Source: Flectonema sp. DT1601 (taxonomy: Eukaryota; Euglenozoa; Diplonemea; Diplonemida; Diplonemidae). From it: a stretch of 64,000 bases of DNA. The notes under the pieces are model-generated. The model saw nothing but the letters and a program-made list of their open reading frames with translations, did no database searches and was not told where the DNA came from. Positions 29,355 through 40,340 of the stretch are shown piece after piece (positions within the stretch are counted from its first letter, which is position 1; each line of letters starts with the position of its first letter). The stretch spans positions 609,001 to 673,000 of the forward strand of contig OZ025803.1 of the NCBI GenBank assembly GCA_964019425.1, read 5' to 3'. Made by a program: the position numbers and the translations under genes.

Positions 29355-30077
29355 TTACAAAGTGAAATAGATTGGTTCATTTTCAGCAGAGTAATCTTCA
29401 TCACAGATAGCAGCGTTTATAAAAGATGTGTCATCAATTACTTTAGTACCATAACCTGAATGACAATGACCAAACACATGATACTTTGGTTTGATTCTGT
29501 CCAGAACTTCAGTACGTAATTCTGAACAACCAAATCGTTTTGCTGTTTTAGAATCAGACGAATCTAATATTTTATAAGGAGGAGTGTGTGAAATCAACAC
29601 CGTCGTGTCTGAAGGAATTTCACTGAACTTCTCCTTCCTTTCAGGTCCACGCAGCATAAACGCCCAGTCGGAAATAATTGGTACATACGGAGTACCGAAG
29701 AACTTTATTCCCATAACCTCAGTAGCTTCGTGATCTAAGTAAACACATCCAGGAATGGATGTTAATTCTTTGATGAATATTTCTGGATCGCAGTTGTTTT
29801 TAATGTTATTCAACATCGCTGGCTTGAATTCAAATTTTTGCAACCGTTCCTGAAATCTTTTCTTATCCAGAGTTAATTCATGATTTCCCGGTACAACAAT
29901 TTTATGCTTATATGGCTGCTTTGCAAGCCACTCCGCAAACGAAGTGATTTCTTCTCTCGATCCCCTTAAAGTGAAGTCTCCTGAATGAATCAGAATATCA
30001 CCTTCTTTGAGAACTAATTTCTCATGAAAGGTGTGAGTGTCTGAAATGCAACAAACTCTAATCGCGTTGTCTGACAT
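29355..30077 (-). CDS. Metallophosphoesterase, MPPED/UPF0046-like
   Basis: 240 aa calcineurin-like phosphoesterase. All metal-binding blocks are in order: CISDTHTF (Asp, His), LIHSGDF (Asp), VVPGNHE (Asn, His), LISHTPP (His) and FGHCHSGYG (His pair). The short length and the HSGDFT...PGNHE spacing match the single-domain MPPED1/MPPED2-like phosphodiesterases, which hydrolyse nucleotide phosphodiesters in vitro with unclear biological substrates. No signal peptide or membrane segment, so probably cytosolic. The start is supported by a probable acceptor (CAG at 30097-30099, after a T-rich coding-strand tract) 19 bases upstream. It is the last gene before the 4.5-kb gap. Confidence 0.87.
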   Translation of the reverse strand: MSDNAIRVCCISDTHTFHEKLVLKEGDILIHSGDFTLRGSREEITSFAEWLAKQPYKHKIVVPGNHELTLDKKRFQERLQKFEFKPAMLNNIKNNCDPEIFIKELTSIPGCVYLDHEATEVMGIKFFGTPYVPIISDWAFMLRGPERKEKFSEIPSDTTVLISHTPPYKILDSSDSKTAKRFGCSELRTEVLDRIKPKYHVFGHCHSGYGTKVIDDTSFINAAICDEDYSAENEPIYFTL

Positions 30078-33000
30078 TGTTAACTGTATTGAGTTGCTGT
30101 TAAAAAAAATAAAATATTTTTTTAAAAACTATTACTAAAAAGAAAAAATATATATAAAAAAGTTTATTACCTTACATTATTCAGACAGCAGAATAAACTT
30201 ATGCAGTGCTTGTCGAACTGACCCAACGAACAGAAAAAAAAAGCGGAGTAAAAGATATTCGTCGAAGTCGCGAGGGAGATATTTTGCACTCGAGTTTCAA
30301 CTTGAGAGCGTAATAGTAACATGATGAGACTGCAGCTAAAGAACGTTTTATTTTTTTCTGGGGGGAATTCAAACCGAAATTCGACGCACACCCTACAGCA
30401 CTCTGTGGAGCATTTTTTTTTTTTTTGTCAAATTCCAGACCAGCTTCGAGCTAAAACAACAAAGATATATAAGACGATTAACACCTCAAATACCTACGTG
30501 GATAACCCAATAAAAAGCTTCACACTAAGTCCCAACATGAATCAACAGACAAGATTCAATAGAAGTAGTAAACTCCCTCTGAATTACATTTATAACTGAT
30601 CAAGGGAGGGGGATGAAGGGGGGGGGTTGGTAAACTATGATAAATACTGTTAACCTTTCAAGGTTTTGCAACTGTGAACGATCCCCAGTAGCCCTGTTGG
30701 GATATGATGCTGATCATATTAAAATGACGACAAAAGTGAGGAACGGATTGCTACTAAACTTCAATAGTTGTAATCACACACATCATTAATAAAAAAAGGT
30801 TTCCACAGCAGGAGAGCTTATGCTTTTTTTCTACCTGATGAATTGATTACAACAAACAGTTCACAACAATGGACAGCTCAGGACCAAAGAAGAATTCCCA
30901 GCTGTGTTTCTTTCTCTCACTGTTGCGAAGCCATCACTATTCCTCGTGGAGGGGGGTGAAAGAACAAAAACAAAAAAAACTAAAAATATCCAAAACAAAG
31001 AATTGATGATGATGGCTGTATTCCATGTTTTGTATAATTCACTTGCTAATTGCGTAAGCGAAAAAAAATTCTTTTCAAAAAAAAAAAAAAAAAAACTAAA
31101 AAAAATTAAAATTGAAAGGCGACGAATGTGTTTTTATGAATACAATAACACAACTCACTTCCAACCTTGTTTTTTTTAATATAATAAACCTTAGTGACTG
31201 ATTGCAATGGAAAAAAAAACAAAACGTTCTTTTGAAGAGCGCGAGTGAGGTGGATATAATACGACGAAAGAATCTATCTGAGCGAGTGAGGGGGGTGTTG
31301 GGAATTTCGTGCCTGCGAAAAAACAACATCAAGTTTAACATCTTGTCAAACAGAAACCTTGCGATGAAGGTGTGAGGATTGAAACTCAAGAGATCAAAAG
31401 CAATCAGCCAAGTTGGTAAAAAAAGGAGAAAAAGTCCACTCCGGAAACAATAGTTTCCCAGAGTAAACTGCACACAATAATCAAAATAACCCAACTTTTA
31501 GATGAAACAAGCAAAAAAAAAAAAAAACCATTCAGATTAACCTTATATTTCGTTGAACGCAGACAAAATCCTGTCGCACGGGGAAAATAAATCATGACCA
31601 TAAGAAATAATCGGTTTTCAATCTGAATAGTTTCTTCTCCGACTACGTCGGTACAAAAAAAAAAAAAAAAAAAAAGGGCGGGTTTTTTTTTTTTGATAAC
31701 TAACCCGCAGGGGTATTTTTCTAGTCCTACCGCTTGGTGGACGATAAGCAACAAGAGATAAAAAAAATACAAAAAAAAAAATATATAAATAACGCAAATA
31801 ATTGTATAAATAAAATTAAAAAGGAAGGGCGGGGAAATAGAGTGAACTATGACTTGTTAGAGTACAATTGAATGTGTCGCTCTAGGTGTGCTCACCGACT
31901 GAACACTAAGCCAGCAGAAGCGGCTGGAAACGTTTCTTAAGTATATCCACACCTGAGGGAGGTAACGAGTTCATTCTTTAGTTTATGCAAGGAGCTCAGT
32001 TCGTTTAGTCAAGGAAGTCAAAACTTCTGGGGAAGCCTCGTAATTCGATACTACAACCATGACTCTCTCACAGCGAGTAGAAGGCATAAGTTAACCAGAA
32101 GCGACGATCCAAACCCACCGCAAGCACGACGCAGGCGGTGTTTAAAAGAATAGAAGTACATTGCTACAAAATAGCATCCCTTGGATGAGGGTATCCGGGA
32201 GACAAAAAAAAAAAAAAAAAAGAAAAGTCATTCACATTTTGATAAGATTGTTAAGAAAATAATTTATGGCTGAACGAACAGATGTCGCTCACTCCTAGTT
32301 TGTTGCACATTAGCAACAATTAAGTCCTACAATCAGAAATTGTTTGAGGAAATAAAAAGTTCGTGTCATTCGCAGACTCATTTTTTATTTGAGATTAAAT
32401 TGATTGTGAGACCCATCAAAAGATCATCGCTGGCGTTTGAGCATCAAAAACAAGACAGCTTTTTGCTATAGTTAGATTGTTAGCTTTAACTTTGCTTGAA
32501 GACGTGATTTGTAGCAAAGAATAATCGTGAATTCCGTGGTTATCTTGGGGTGTTTTCTTCTTAATCAAAGTTATGAAGGTAGGGAAACGCTCGCATTAAA
32601 AACAAGTGACATATCTTTGCCTTGAAAGAAAAAGAATTAAAAAAAGAAAAAAAAAGACAAACAGTCACTGCCCTATTTTTTTCAATAATATTGCTAAGAA
32701 GGAAAGCACGTTTTTTTGACTACCAAAGGCGCACAGCTTCTACAAGCAAAACGCAATATAAAAGAAAAAATAAAATCGCAAAAGAAAAGAGAGAGAGAGA
32801 GAAAAAAATACAAAAAAAGCGCATCATACCACTTTCCATATTAAAGAGGTTTATTAAAGAAAAGAGGGTTTTCATTGGAAGGTGGTAGTTTCTTGACAGT
32901 GTAGAAAAAAAACAGTAAATAAACTTTAAATACCCAAAAGAATAAGTAAAAAGGTTTAAAAACTATCTTCCAGCATGTGAAAGCAATTTCATGCTTTCAT

Positions 33001-34578
33001 TTTTTTTTTATTTTTTTTTTTTTTTTATTAAACCACAATTTGTCAAAAAAAATTATATATTACACTTGTACAAAAACAAAAAATAAAAAAGTTAAGTATA
33101 AGTATCGGGAAATCGTAGGTGTTTTCCTACGTATTGACGTACAGATTAGGTTCTGTTGTTACTATTCCGTTCTCTCCTTTTGGGTTAAGCAGATTCACCT
33201 GGCTTCATCGTCATGAATCTGACTGGGGGACAATGACGATCACCATAATCCACATTGAAACATCAACAAAATACAAAGGAAGAGTCGCAACAAAAAAGCA
33301 TCGGATTTTGTTGAAATAAATAAAATAATAAGAAGAAGAAGAAGAGGCATGCCCCCCCCCCATTCTCAGAATATTTTTTTTCACTAAAGTCTGACAATTT
33401 ATTGCCATGACTGTGAGAGAAGCAGCAATACACGACTGAAGCAACACTGACGAGTCTTTTTTTTCTTCGATGAAAAGGAAAAAAGTGTTTTTAGTTTTTT
33501 GCTTTTCAGTGTTCAGCTTCCGTGAAAAAAAATATTCTCATTACCTACGCATTAAAAAAATAAATAATTACACGCATGAAAAAAAAACCCGCGTATTTAA
33601 ACATGGGATGTGTGCATTTAGTAGCAAAGTAAATAAAACAAAAAAAAAAAAAAAAAAAAATTAAAGCAGCGAAGGGAAGAAGGTAAAAAAAATAGTAAAA
33701 ACAAAATTAAATATCAAAGCATTTGACTTAAAAATACTTGTAGTTGTTAATCAAAGAAAAGGTAACATTCAGAAAAAATATAAAAATAAAAAAAGGGAAA
33801 TATATATTTTCTTGTCTTATTGGCCAGAAGACATTGTCGAATCTGGTAATTCGGAGACGGCGTACTATCAGGAAGAGCGTCCCATTGCCCTGTAGTCAGT
33901 TATAACCTTACACTTAAACAAAGTTAAAAAAAAGAAATAAACACTTCTTATTATAACGTTTCGTTGATAATTTAAAGTTCATTTATGAAGACAACCTTAT
34001 GCACTCATATGTGAGGCTATATCACATTTTGTAATGTCGCAACCATTGCAGAGTCACATATTTATCTTTTAGAGAGATCGTTTGCAGAGTTTAGACGGTT
34101 CATCTGAACTGACCGATCTTAATATTTTCTCTGACAGTTCTCTTATCTTGTTGTAAACTCGTTGTTGTCATTCCGTTGTTATTTTATCAGTTTCTGATGT
34201 TGACGTTCGAGTAGGCAGTTAGTGAAGTTTCAGAGCCATCTCTGTCTTCAAGAAGGGAAGAAGGGGAGGGAAATGTTTTTTTCCCTTCTGAAGAGGCTCC
34301 ATGTCCGAAGTACATGTCTGGACTGGGCGACCTAACAGAGAAAAAACAACATCTTCCCAAGAAAGAAACTGACGCAGGCTGGCTTTGCAGCAATTCGAAT
34401 ACTCAATCGCGAAAAAGAAACAAATCCAAAATATAAAAAAACATCGTACAAAAGAAGAGTCTCTTCGCATTGTCGTTTATTGTGACTACCTCTGAAGTGA
34501 ATAGCAACTACAGGAACTGATCAAACAGTTTTCCCGAAGTATGTTTCAGAAGTATAAAGTAATCATCAATTCAGTTCT
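30078..34578. other. 4.5-kb gene-poor region
   Basis: The longest gap in the window. It is dominated by A/T runs (A-runs near 31078-31095, 31656-31674, 32204-32221, 33640-33660; T-runs near 30412-30426 and 33000-33026) and by short non-protein-like frames on both strands. Islands of normal complexity lie at 30640-30780, 31830-32200, 32260-32560, 33820-33910 and 33990-34180. The second island holds copy B of the dispersed element. I see no tRNA, no rRNA and no exon chain that I can defend. Confidence 0.55.
32014..32081 (-). repeat. Dispersed short element, copy B
   Basis: Shares with copy A the blocks GAAGTC-AAAC, CTGGGGAAGC, TAATTCG-TACTACAAC and CTCTCACAG in the same order and orientation. 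Relative to A it lacks about 9 bases in the middle and has a 4-8-base insertion before CTCTCACAG. There is no poly(A) beside this copy. Confidence 0.5.
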
Positions 34579-37533
34579 CTAATCGTAAACCACTCTAATA
34601 TTTTTATGATTAACAGGAATACGTTCATCAAATGCTCCACGAACAGGAGGTTCAGTTGGAGACCTCACATCGAGATCTGCAAAAGGAGTCAACGGAGTCG
34701 ATGCTAACGACCTTCTCCTAGTAGGAGTTGGTCGTGTAATTGTATTCTTGGGTATAGAATACCTACGACTTCTACTTGGAGGAGTAAGTGGAGACTGAAC
34801 AGGACTTACGATATCAACTAATGGTGAACTCCTTCTTCTTTTATCACTCAATGGTGATATAGGAACTCTAACATCAGGTAAAGGAGATGACGCTCTTCTT
34901 CTGTTAATATTCGGAGATCCTGACGCCATAGAACTTCTACGTGAGCTGCGAGATTCACTTCGTTTCCCAATTGGAGGAAGACCACCAACTGGAAACAAAC
35001 TCATCGAACTATTACCAAACACCGCTGGTAACGGAGGCGACACTATCCCATTTACATGATAAGGAGTTATAGGAGTCATTGGTGTTGATTTAGGAGGTGT
35101 GGTTTCTGATAATAATTCCTCCATTCCATCAAGACGACCAATGCACTCTTCATGAATAGAAGCGTCTCTTATCCTTGCTTCTCTACCAGTAATTAACACA
35201 ACTAAGAAAGCAATCAAATCAACTACTACTTTAATAACAAACACTACCATTGCAACTTGTAACACAGTTAAACTAATTGAAAACGCTACGTGATCTCTAT
35301 CTTCACTGTAGAATCCAACAGCCGCAAGAAGCAATGCAGTTGTTTTGAACCCAGCTAGTATAAGTTCAGCTACTTGGTCTTTTACTCTTCTGTAAGGTTT
35401 CTTTTTTATCAATATCGTAGTGTAGGCTATGGTAAACAGACACATCGTAACCCGAATATGTCCACACACAATCATGCTAGGTGACGTTATGGCAGATGCT
35501 GCTGCAAGAAGACAGGCTAAAACATATTTCAACAAAAGACCATAAGGAGCTTTATCAGTAAATCGATTATACAACAATCCGTATCTGTCTAGGTATGCAA
35601 CAGGGTTAGCGGGAGAAGTATCAACCCACTCGTGTGTACCTAAAAAGAACATAACTACACCGTGAAAAGGGTATTTTTTATGATCAAAAGTGTAGTTGCT
35701 TTTAGCGTTTGCTACCGACGAAACTTTCCAGATTACAGCCGGGGCTATTCCCATGAAAAATAAAACATTTAATGCACAAACTGGAAACCAACTAAACCTT
35801 CCATTTTGGATGGAATAAAATGTAGAGAAAACTCCGCCAGTCAACAAAAAGAATGAGAGGTAAAGAGGAGCTGCTGGTAACGCAAAGAATCCCTGGACGC
35901 AATAAATATTGTACGAAGTAAGCGAGCTGACCAATCTAGAAAGAATTATAGCAAGGACAATACAGCTGATAGCAAGTGTAATATTAACCACGAGACAACC
36001 AATGATGTCACTGTCGAGTATGCGAATTGCCGTAGGGTGTAATACTCTGGTGAGACCAAACTCGTATTCTGTTGTACAGTCTAAGGCTAATACTGCTAAG
36101 CTTCCTGCTTCAATAGGACTTCCAGAAAGCAGTCCGGGTAAAGCTGTTGCTGTTGCTAAGTCTTGTACGCTGTCTCTGTGTTCTTCAACTTTTGACTTTT
36201 CTTTTCCCGGAACAGATAGAGTCGCTACCTCACTTACTACCTTTCTCCCAGACTGGACGGCACAGGATTTCAGCTCAGCCTGAAACATCTGTTCTGAGAT
36301 CGTCCTCAGATTATTCTCTGGAGTCTTTATAACAGCGTGTGCTTCTAAGTTTGTGTTATTCTCAATGCGTAACACCTCCAACACTACACCAGAGGTACTT
36401 TTTACAGAAACACATCCTGCTGTCACATTATTAATAAGGTTGTCTCCAGTAATCCGAATTGCTATTTCAGTTTCGTGTTTGCCAACACCAGAAACTGAAA
36501 CCTGAAGGCTAGGAGGAGGGGCGGGAGTCCCACCAGAAAGATTCACAGGAACAAGTGTTCGAATGGGTGGCGAGTTAGTAGCAGAAGGCAAATTAGTCTG
36601 CACAACCGCTGGGGCTAGTGTTGATGGTTTGTTTGTCGGAACCCCCGTTGGCATGGCAGTTGGCTGAACTGTAGGTGCAATCGGTGCTGCTGTTGGTAGT
36701 GCTGTTGGCACTGAGGTTGGAACTGATGTTGGAATCAAGGTAGGCACTGCAGTGGGTACCATAGTAGGCACCCCAGTAGGTAGTGAAGTAGGAACCGCCG
36801 TTGGGATTGCTGTGGGCACTGCTGTTGGAATTGCCGTAGGGATTGCTGTGGGCACTGCAGTGGGGATGGCTGTTGGAATCGCTGTAGGGACTGCGGTAGG
36901 TATTGCCGTAGGGATTGCTGTTGGAATTGCCGTGGGCACCGCTGTTGGGATTGCTGTTGGAACCGCCGTGGGTACCGCGGTAGGAATTGCCGTAGGGATC
37001 GCTGTTGGCACTGCTGTAGGCACTGCTGTTGGAATTGCCGTGGGTACAGCTGTTGGAATTGCCGTAGGTACTGCTGTGGGTACTGCTGTTGGGATTGCCG
37101 TCGGGACTGCTGTGGGCACCAGAGTTGGAACCAGTGTCGGTATTGCAGTCGGTACTGAAGTGAGCGGAATAGGTGTCGTTGGCACAGTTGGAGCAGACGT
37201 AGTTGGCAAACTTGGAGCAGATGTCGCTGGAGTAGTTGGCACTGCTGTTGCTACAACACAACACTCTGTATCAACACAAGGATTTGATGCACAAAATATT
37301 GGAAACCTAGTCTTTGGATTACCAACAGTGCAAGTGTGTGATTCACACGTCAATGTACATGTATGAGATATCCACGGTCGGAAGCAACCACCAGCACACG
37401 TATACCCAGAATTACAAGTACACGTTACATCTGGTGGATCGCTCATATCATTCTCAATACACGATGAGTTTGGTGAACAAAGGCCGCATTGTGATATCGC
37501 AACTGATACGAGAATAGCAAGTCCTGCCAACAT
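34579..37533 (-). CDS. Multi-pass surface protein with Pro-Thr stalk
   Basis: 984 aa, family not recognised. A signal peptide (MLAGLAILVSVAISQC) is followed by a Cys-rich, EGF-like head (about residues 16-93, 17 or so Cys). Next comes a stalk of tandem PTAV/PTAI tetrapeptides (about 100-300), probably heavily O-glycosylated, and a beta-rich segment (about 340-500). Seven or more hydrophobic segments lie between about 511 and 781 (for example IIGCLVVNITLAISCIVLAI), and a Ser/Arg/Pro-rich cytosolic tail runs from about 785 to 984, full of likely phosphosites. The layout is that of a membrane receptor, adhesion or channel-like protein with an extended extracellular stalk; the ligand cannot be inferred. 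An acceptor (CAG at 37546-37548 after CCCTCCTCTT) lies 12 bases before the ATG. Confidence 0.75.
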   Translation of the reverse strand: MLAGLAILVSVAISQCGLCSPNSSCIENDMSDPPDVTCTCNSGYTCAGGCFRPWISHTCTLTCESHTCTVGNPKTRFPIFCASNPCVDTECCVVATAVPTTPATSAPSLPTTSAPTVPTTPIPLTSVPTAIPTLVPTLVPTAVPTAIPTAVPTAVPTAIPTAVPTAIPTAVPTAVPTAIPTAIPTAVPTAVPTAIPTAVPTAIPTAIPTAIPTAVPTAIPTAIPTAVPTAIPTAIPTAVPTAIPTAVPTSLPTGVPTMVPTAVPTLIPTSVPTSVPTALPTAAPIAPTVQPTAMPTGVPTNKPSTLAPAVVQTNLPSATNSPPIRTLVPVNLSGGTPAPPPSLQVSVSGVGKHETEIAIRITGDNLINNVTAGCVSVKSTSGVVLEVLRIENNTNLEAHAVIKTPENNLRTISEQMFQAELKSCAVQSGRKVVSEVATLSVPGKEKSKVEEHRDSVQDLATATALPGLLSGSPIEAGSLAVLALDCTTEYEFGLTRVLHPTAIRILDSDIIGCLVVNITLAISCIVLAIILSRLVSSLTSYNIYCVQGFFALPAAPLYLSFFLLTGGVFSTFYSIQNGRFSWFPVCALNVLFFMGIAPAVIWKVSSVANAKSNYTFDHKKYPFHGVVMFFLGTHEWVDTSPANPVAYLDRYGLLYNRFTDKAPYGLLLKYVLACLLAAASAITSPSMIVCGHIRVTMCLFTIAYTTILIKKKPYRRVKDQVAELILAGFKTTALLLAAVGFYSEDRDHVAFSISLTVLQVAMVVFVIKVVVDLIAFLVVLITGREARIRDASIHEECIGRLDGMEELLSETTPPKSTPMTPITPYHVNGIVSPPLPAVFGNSSMSLFPVGGLPPIGKRSESRSSRRSSMASGSPNINRRRASSPLPDVRVPISPLSDKRRRSSPLVDIVSPVQSPLTPPSRSRRYSIPKNTITRPTPTRRRSLASTPLTPFADLDVRSPTEPPVRGAFDERIPVNHKNIRVVYD
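36735..37170. repeat. 12-bp minisatellite encoding PTAV/PTAI
   Basis: About 35 tandem copies of a 12-base unit encoding Pro-Thr-Ala-Val/Ile. Bases vary mainly at third codon positions while the peptide stays constant, so selection acts on the protein. The repeat keeps frames open on both strands, which creates a 204-codon plus-strand and a 223-codon minus-strand shadow frame. Confidence 0.9.
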
Positions 37534-38020
37534 CTATGTGTAGTTCTGAAGAGGAGGGTGATATTTAATAATTGATTTACTGATCTCAAAGCGGAGGCTA
37601 AACTCCAACACAACTCGCAACAACATCAAATCATATTCGTATCCTAAGAAATAAATAACTATTACTGAAGATGTGATCATAAACTCTTATGATTGTACCA
37701 GACGAGGGTCACACTTTGCAAGTTGGGTGCTCCTAACGAAGCATGCACCTCATTGCTGTCCCTCCAGTGGTTCGGTTAAAGTACCGTGGGAGATATGTAC
37801 TTTCTGTTTCGTTGTCAACTTCGTTAATAAGTTCTACCAAACCAGATTTCAAGGCGTGTGGAGGGAAAATAACCGGCTTGTGTATGGCGATAGTAGCGTA
37901 GGCCGTCGACCTCCTAATAAAGATCAGCATCTTGTATCTCAGTATGGTGTCTTACTGACTAGACCGTCGAGGTCATCGATTCGGTTCAGCAACCGTTCCT
38001 CTTCCATATCAGATTTGTGA
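37534..38020. other. Spacer possibly holding a further exon
   Basis: Contains the acceptor and 5' UTR of the surface protein gene, and a protein-like minus-strand frame at 37733-37913 that may be a fourth exon of the next gene (see findings). No separate start with its own acceptor was found. Confidence 0.4.
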
Positions 38021-40340
38021 CTACCGAATTCGTAGGTTTTCATTCAGAAGAGTCATCCGTCTGGCGGCTTCGCTAAACACCCGCAAACGGGTCGAAGACA
38101 AGGGACTCGTTAAGACTTGAGTATTCTGTTGGATAAAATCGTCAATAACACTCACTGGTCCAAATAACAAATGTCCATAAATTGAAATCTCCGGACAGTA
38201 ATTAAGAAGTGCATCAAGAACGATGACAGTGTGTGTAAAGCACTCTTGAAGTGGTGCTAATTCTGTAGGTTGAGATATTACCTTTTCCATAATAATTACG
38301 AGGTTAGAAGCTTGTTCTGCGATCCTAAAAAAACACATGTAGCTCATTTGACTTCTCATCTCATCTGTTTCTTGTTGGTTATCAGATGTTTCCTTTTCTG
38401 TATGAACAGACTCATTGTTATTTTCATCCATTTTAGGACGTCTTCTCGCAGGTGAGTCTCCAGCAGTTCTGGAGCTCTTCCCACTGGGAGATCGCGAGGC
38501 GTCCTTATGAACTTCATCTTCTCCCTCTTCTCTCGCGAATATCGCATTTCGGAAAGTTTTGTACTCCGGTTCCTGTATATTATTCTTTTATTCAATGTAA
38601 TTCATTGATATATAATTATCTTATCCCGATAAAATGAACTAACGTACCTTAAGAACCGATCCCATGAAAAATGCTATTTGCATTGCGGTGTTTAAGGCTC
38701 TGGTTGTTTATTTTTTTTATTTTTTTGTTCTGACAGTAACTTCATTAAATATAGATATTAAAAACATACTCTTGATCAACAGTAAATGGCAGTCCACTAT
38801 CACCAGGTCGGTGGGATGTAATTTTTCGAGCAGTTGCGTTTATACCACCTTCAGACCTAACACTGAGATCCTGAACTAATTTCAAAGCAATGCCAGCATC
38901 ATTAAGAGCAAGTCTATATATCTGGCGATAAGAATGCTCACATCGAATATGTGGAAACAATCCCTCAATCGCCGCAGCTGCAGTCTGGTTGGTTGGGGGA
39001 GGCAGGACAGAAAACCCTTTTATTGCAGTCATAAGTAACTGCAACAACCGTTTATTTGGACCTCGTTTTTCAGCATTTCGTACAAAGCCAACAGCTGCGA
39101 GGACGACAGAGATCAGAACTGGTGAGCATCTCGGTAATTCACTTTCAATAATATGAATTACTAACCCAGATATAGATTCTGGACTGTACTCTGCTTGTTT
39201 CAATAAGACAGGTCCAATACCACCACCTGCAAAGCACATCTTTCGACAAAGTACCAATGCTTCTCTCGATGATAGATGTATAGAGGAGAGTGATGATGTG
39301 ATGTTATTTTTAGTCGACGGGACTAACGTAGAAATACCAGACCAGGTGTCAATACCAACACACGATTGAGAAGGTTGATTCCCTCCAACAATAACAGGAT
39401 GAAACGCAACATGACAATGTTTTTCCAATAGATACCTGTGATGTTTTGGGTCAAGTCTCCCATTCTCTAAAACAGTGCTGCTGGTGATGACTTTATTTTT
39501 TGATCCTGGTTTTGAGAGTGCCATGCCGACGATTTCTTCATCTTCCGTGTGAGGGATTCCCTCATGTTCATTTAAAGAAGATAGATCGACATGCATGTCC
39601 CCTGAAAACACAACACTTTCGATACAGGTAATCGCTTCTCCAGGTAATTCCAACGACATTAAAGTTAACAAGATATCAACAGAAGGTGGAATTACTCGTC
39701 TCAAATCATCAACCGAACGCTCATTTCTATCGCAAATCAACAACAGCAACGCTCCGTAAACTCCACAGAGAGAACCTCCAGTGCTGAGAGTTTCTGATAA
39801 TACAGAAGTTAGTAATTGCACGTACTCACTACTTGTGTTGGGTGTTTTAGAAGGAGAAACAGAAACAGTTTGTAACAAACTCAACGATGCCGAACATCTT
39901 TTATAAATTATTGAAACAGCACCTCTACTATACGACGAGTTGTTGTTATTTGTTAATACTACCGAACCACCACTTGAAGGTGAGTCAACTGTTCTGATAA
40001 AAGGTTTTCCTAATACCGAATTCGATGACACGGCAGCTTTTAAATGTTGGCTGGCAATGTTTGTTGATGAGTCCAGCAGCTGTTGATCTCTCAGAAGTTG
40101 TTTCTTTTGAAACTCTTCAAGCTGTGCTTTCAATGAGGAGTTTATTTGTGTAAGAGTTTTCAACTCGTTTCGATGTGCTGCAAGCTGTTGTTTTACTCCT
40201 TCTGTGACTTGATTTTGTTGGTTTCGTGGCGATGGTGATGGTGAAGGTGCCTGAACTTCCCTAACTACTCCTTCTTTAACATTTCCTTGAAATGCAAAAC
40301 TGTTCGTCGCTTGTCTCCAACCTCCTCGGCTGTCAGCCAT
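38021..40340 (-). CDS. Unknown helical protein, three or four exons
   Basis: 724 aa after joining exons 40340-38770, 38699-38648 and 38572-38021 across two GT-AG introns; the frame holds throughout. The start is the ATG of MADSRGGW; one codon further upstream is a TTG, not used here. A disordered N-terminus is followed by a short coiled coil (about residues 45-80, HRNELKTLTQINSSLKAQLE). A long helical, Ser-rich region with Leu-rich segments resembling HEAT-like packing follows (about 140-520), then an acidic/Arg linker and a C-terminal helical block. N-terminal coiled coil plus helical repeats recalls ATRIP-type adaptors, but I see no diagnostic motif. An alternative donor two codons before the stop could add 60 residues encoded at 37733-37913. 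A TAG acceptor lies about 10 bases before the ATG. Confidence 0.65.
38573..38647 (-). other. Intron 2 of unknown helical protein gene
   Basis: 75 bases, donor GTACGTTAG, acceptor ATATACAG, phase 0. It joins GSVLK to EPEYKTF. Confidence 0.75.
38700..38769 (-). other. Intron 1 of unknown helical protein gene
   Basis: 70 bases, donor GTATGTTTTT, acceptor CAACCAG, phase 2. It removes an in-frame stop that would truncate the protein at codon 532 of the long frame. Confidence 0.75.

Noticed and set aside
30904-31772. Several frames of 90-130 codons on both strands in the 4.5-kb gap
   Set aside because: Built from A/T homopolymers (poly-Lys, poly-Phe), without starts in acceptor context and without any domain.
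36593-37264. 223-codon minus-strand frame rich in Asn-Ser
   Set aside because: Shifted frame of the same minisatellite, without signal peptide or acceptor of its own.
36752-37366. 204-codon plus-strand frame rich in Gly-Thr-Ala-Val
   Set aside because: Mirror frame of the PTAV minisatellite; repeats with a length divisible by three keep several frames open.
37900-37960. U2 snRNA-like words (GATCAGCATCTTGTATCTCAG)
   Set aside because: Only a loose resemblance to the U2 branch-site region; no Sm site or following stem, and it overlaps exon-like sequence.
37673-38020. 115-codon plus-strand frame
   Set aside because: Opposes the direction of every other gene; the minus strand here has a better exon-like frame.
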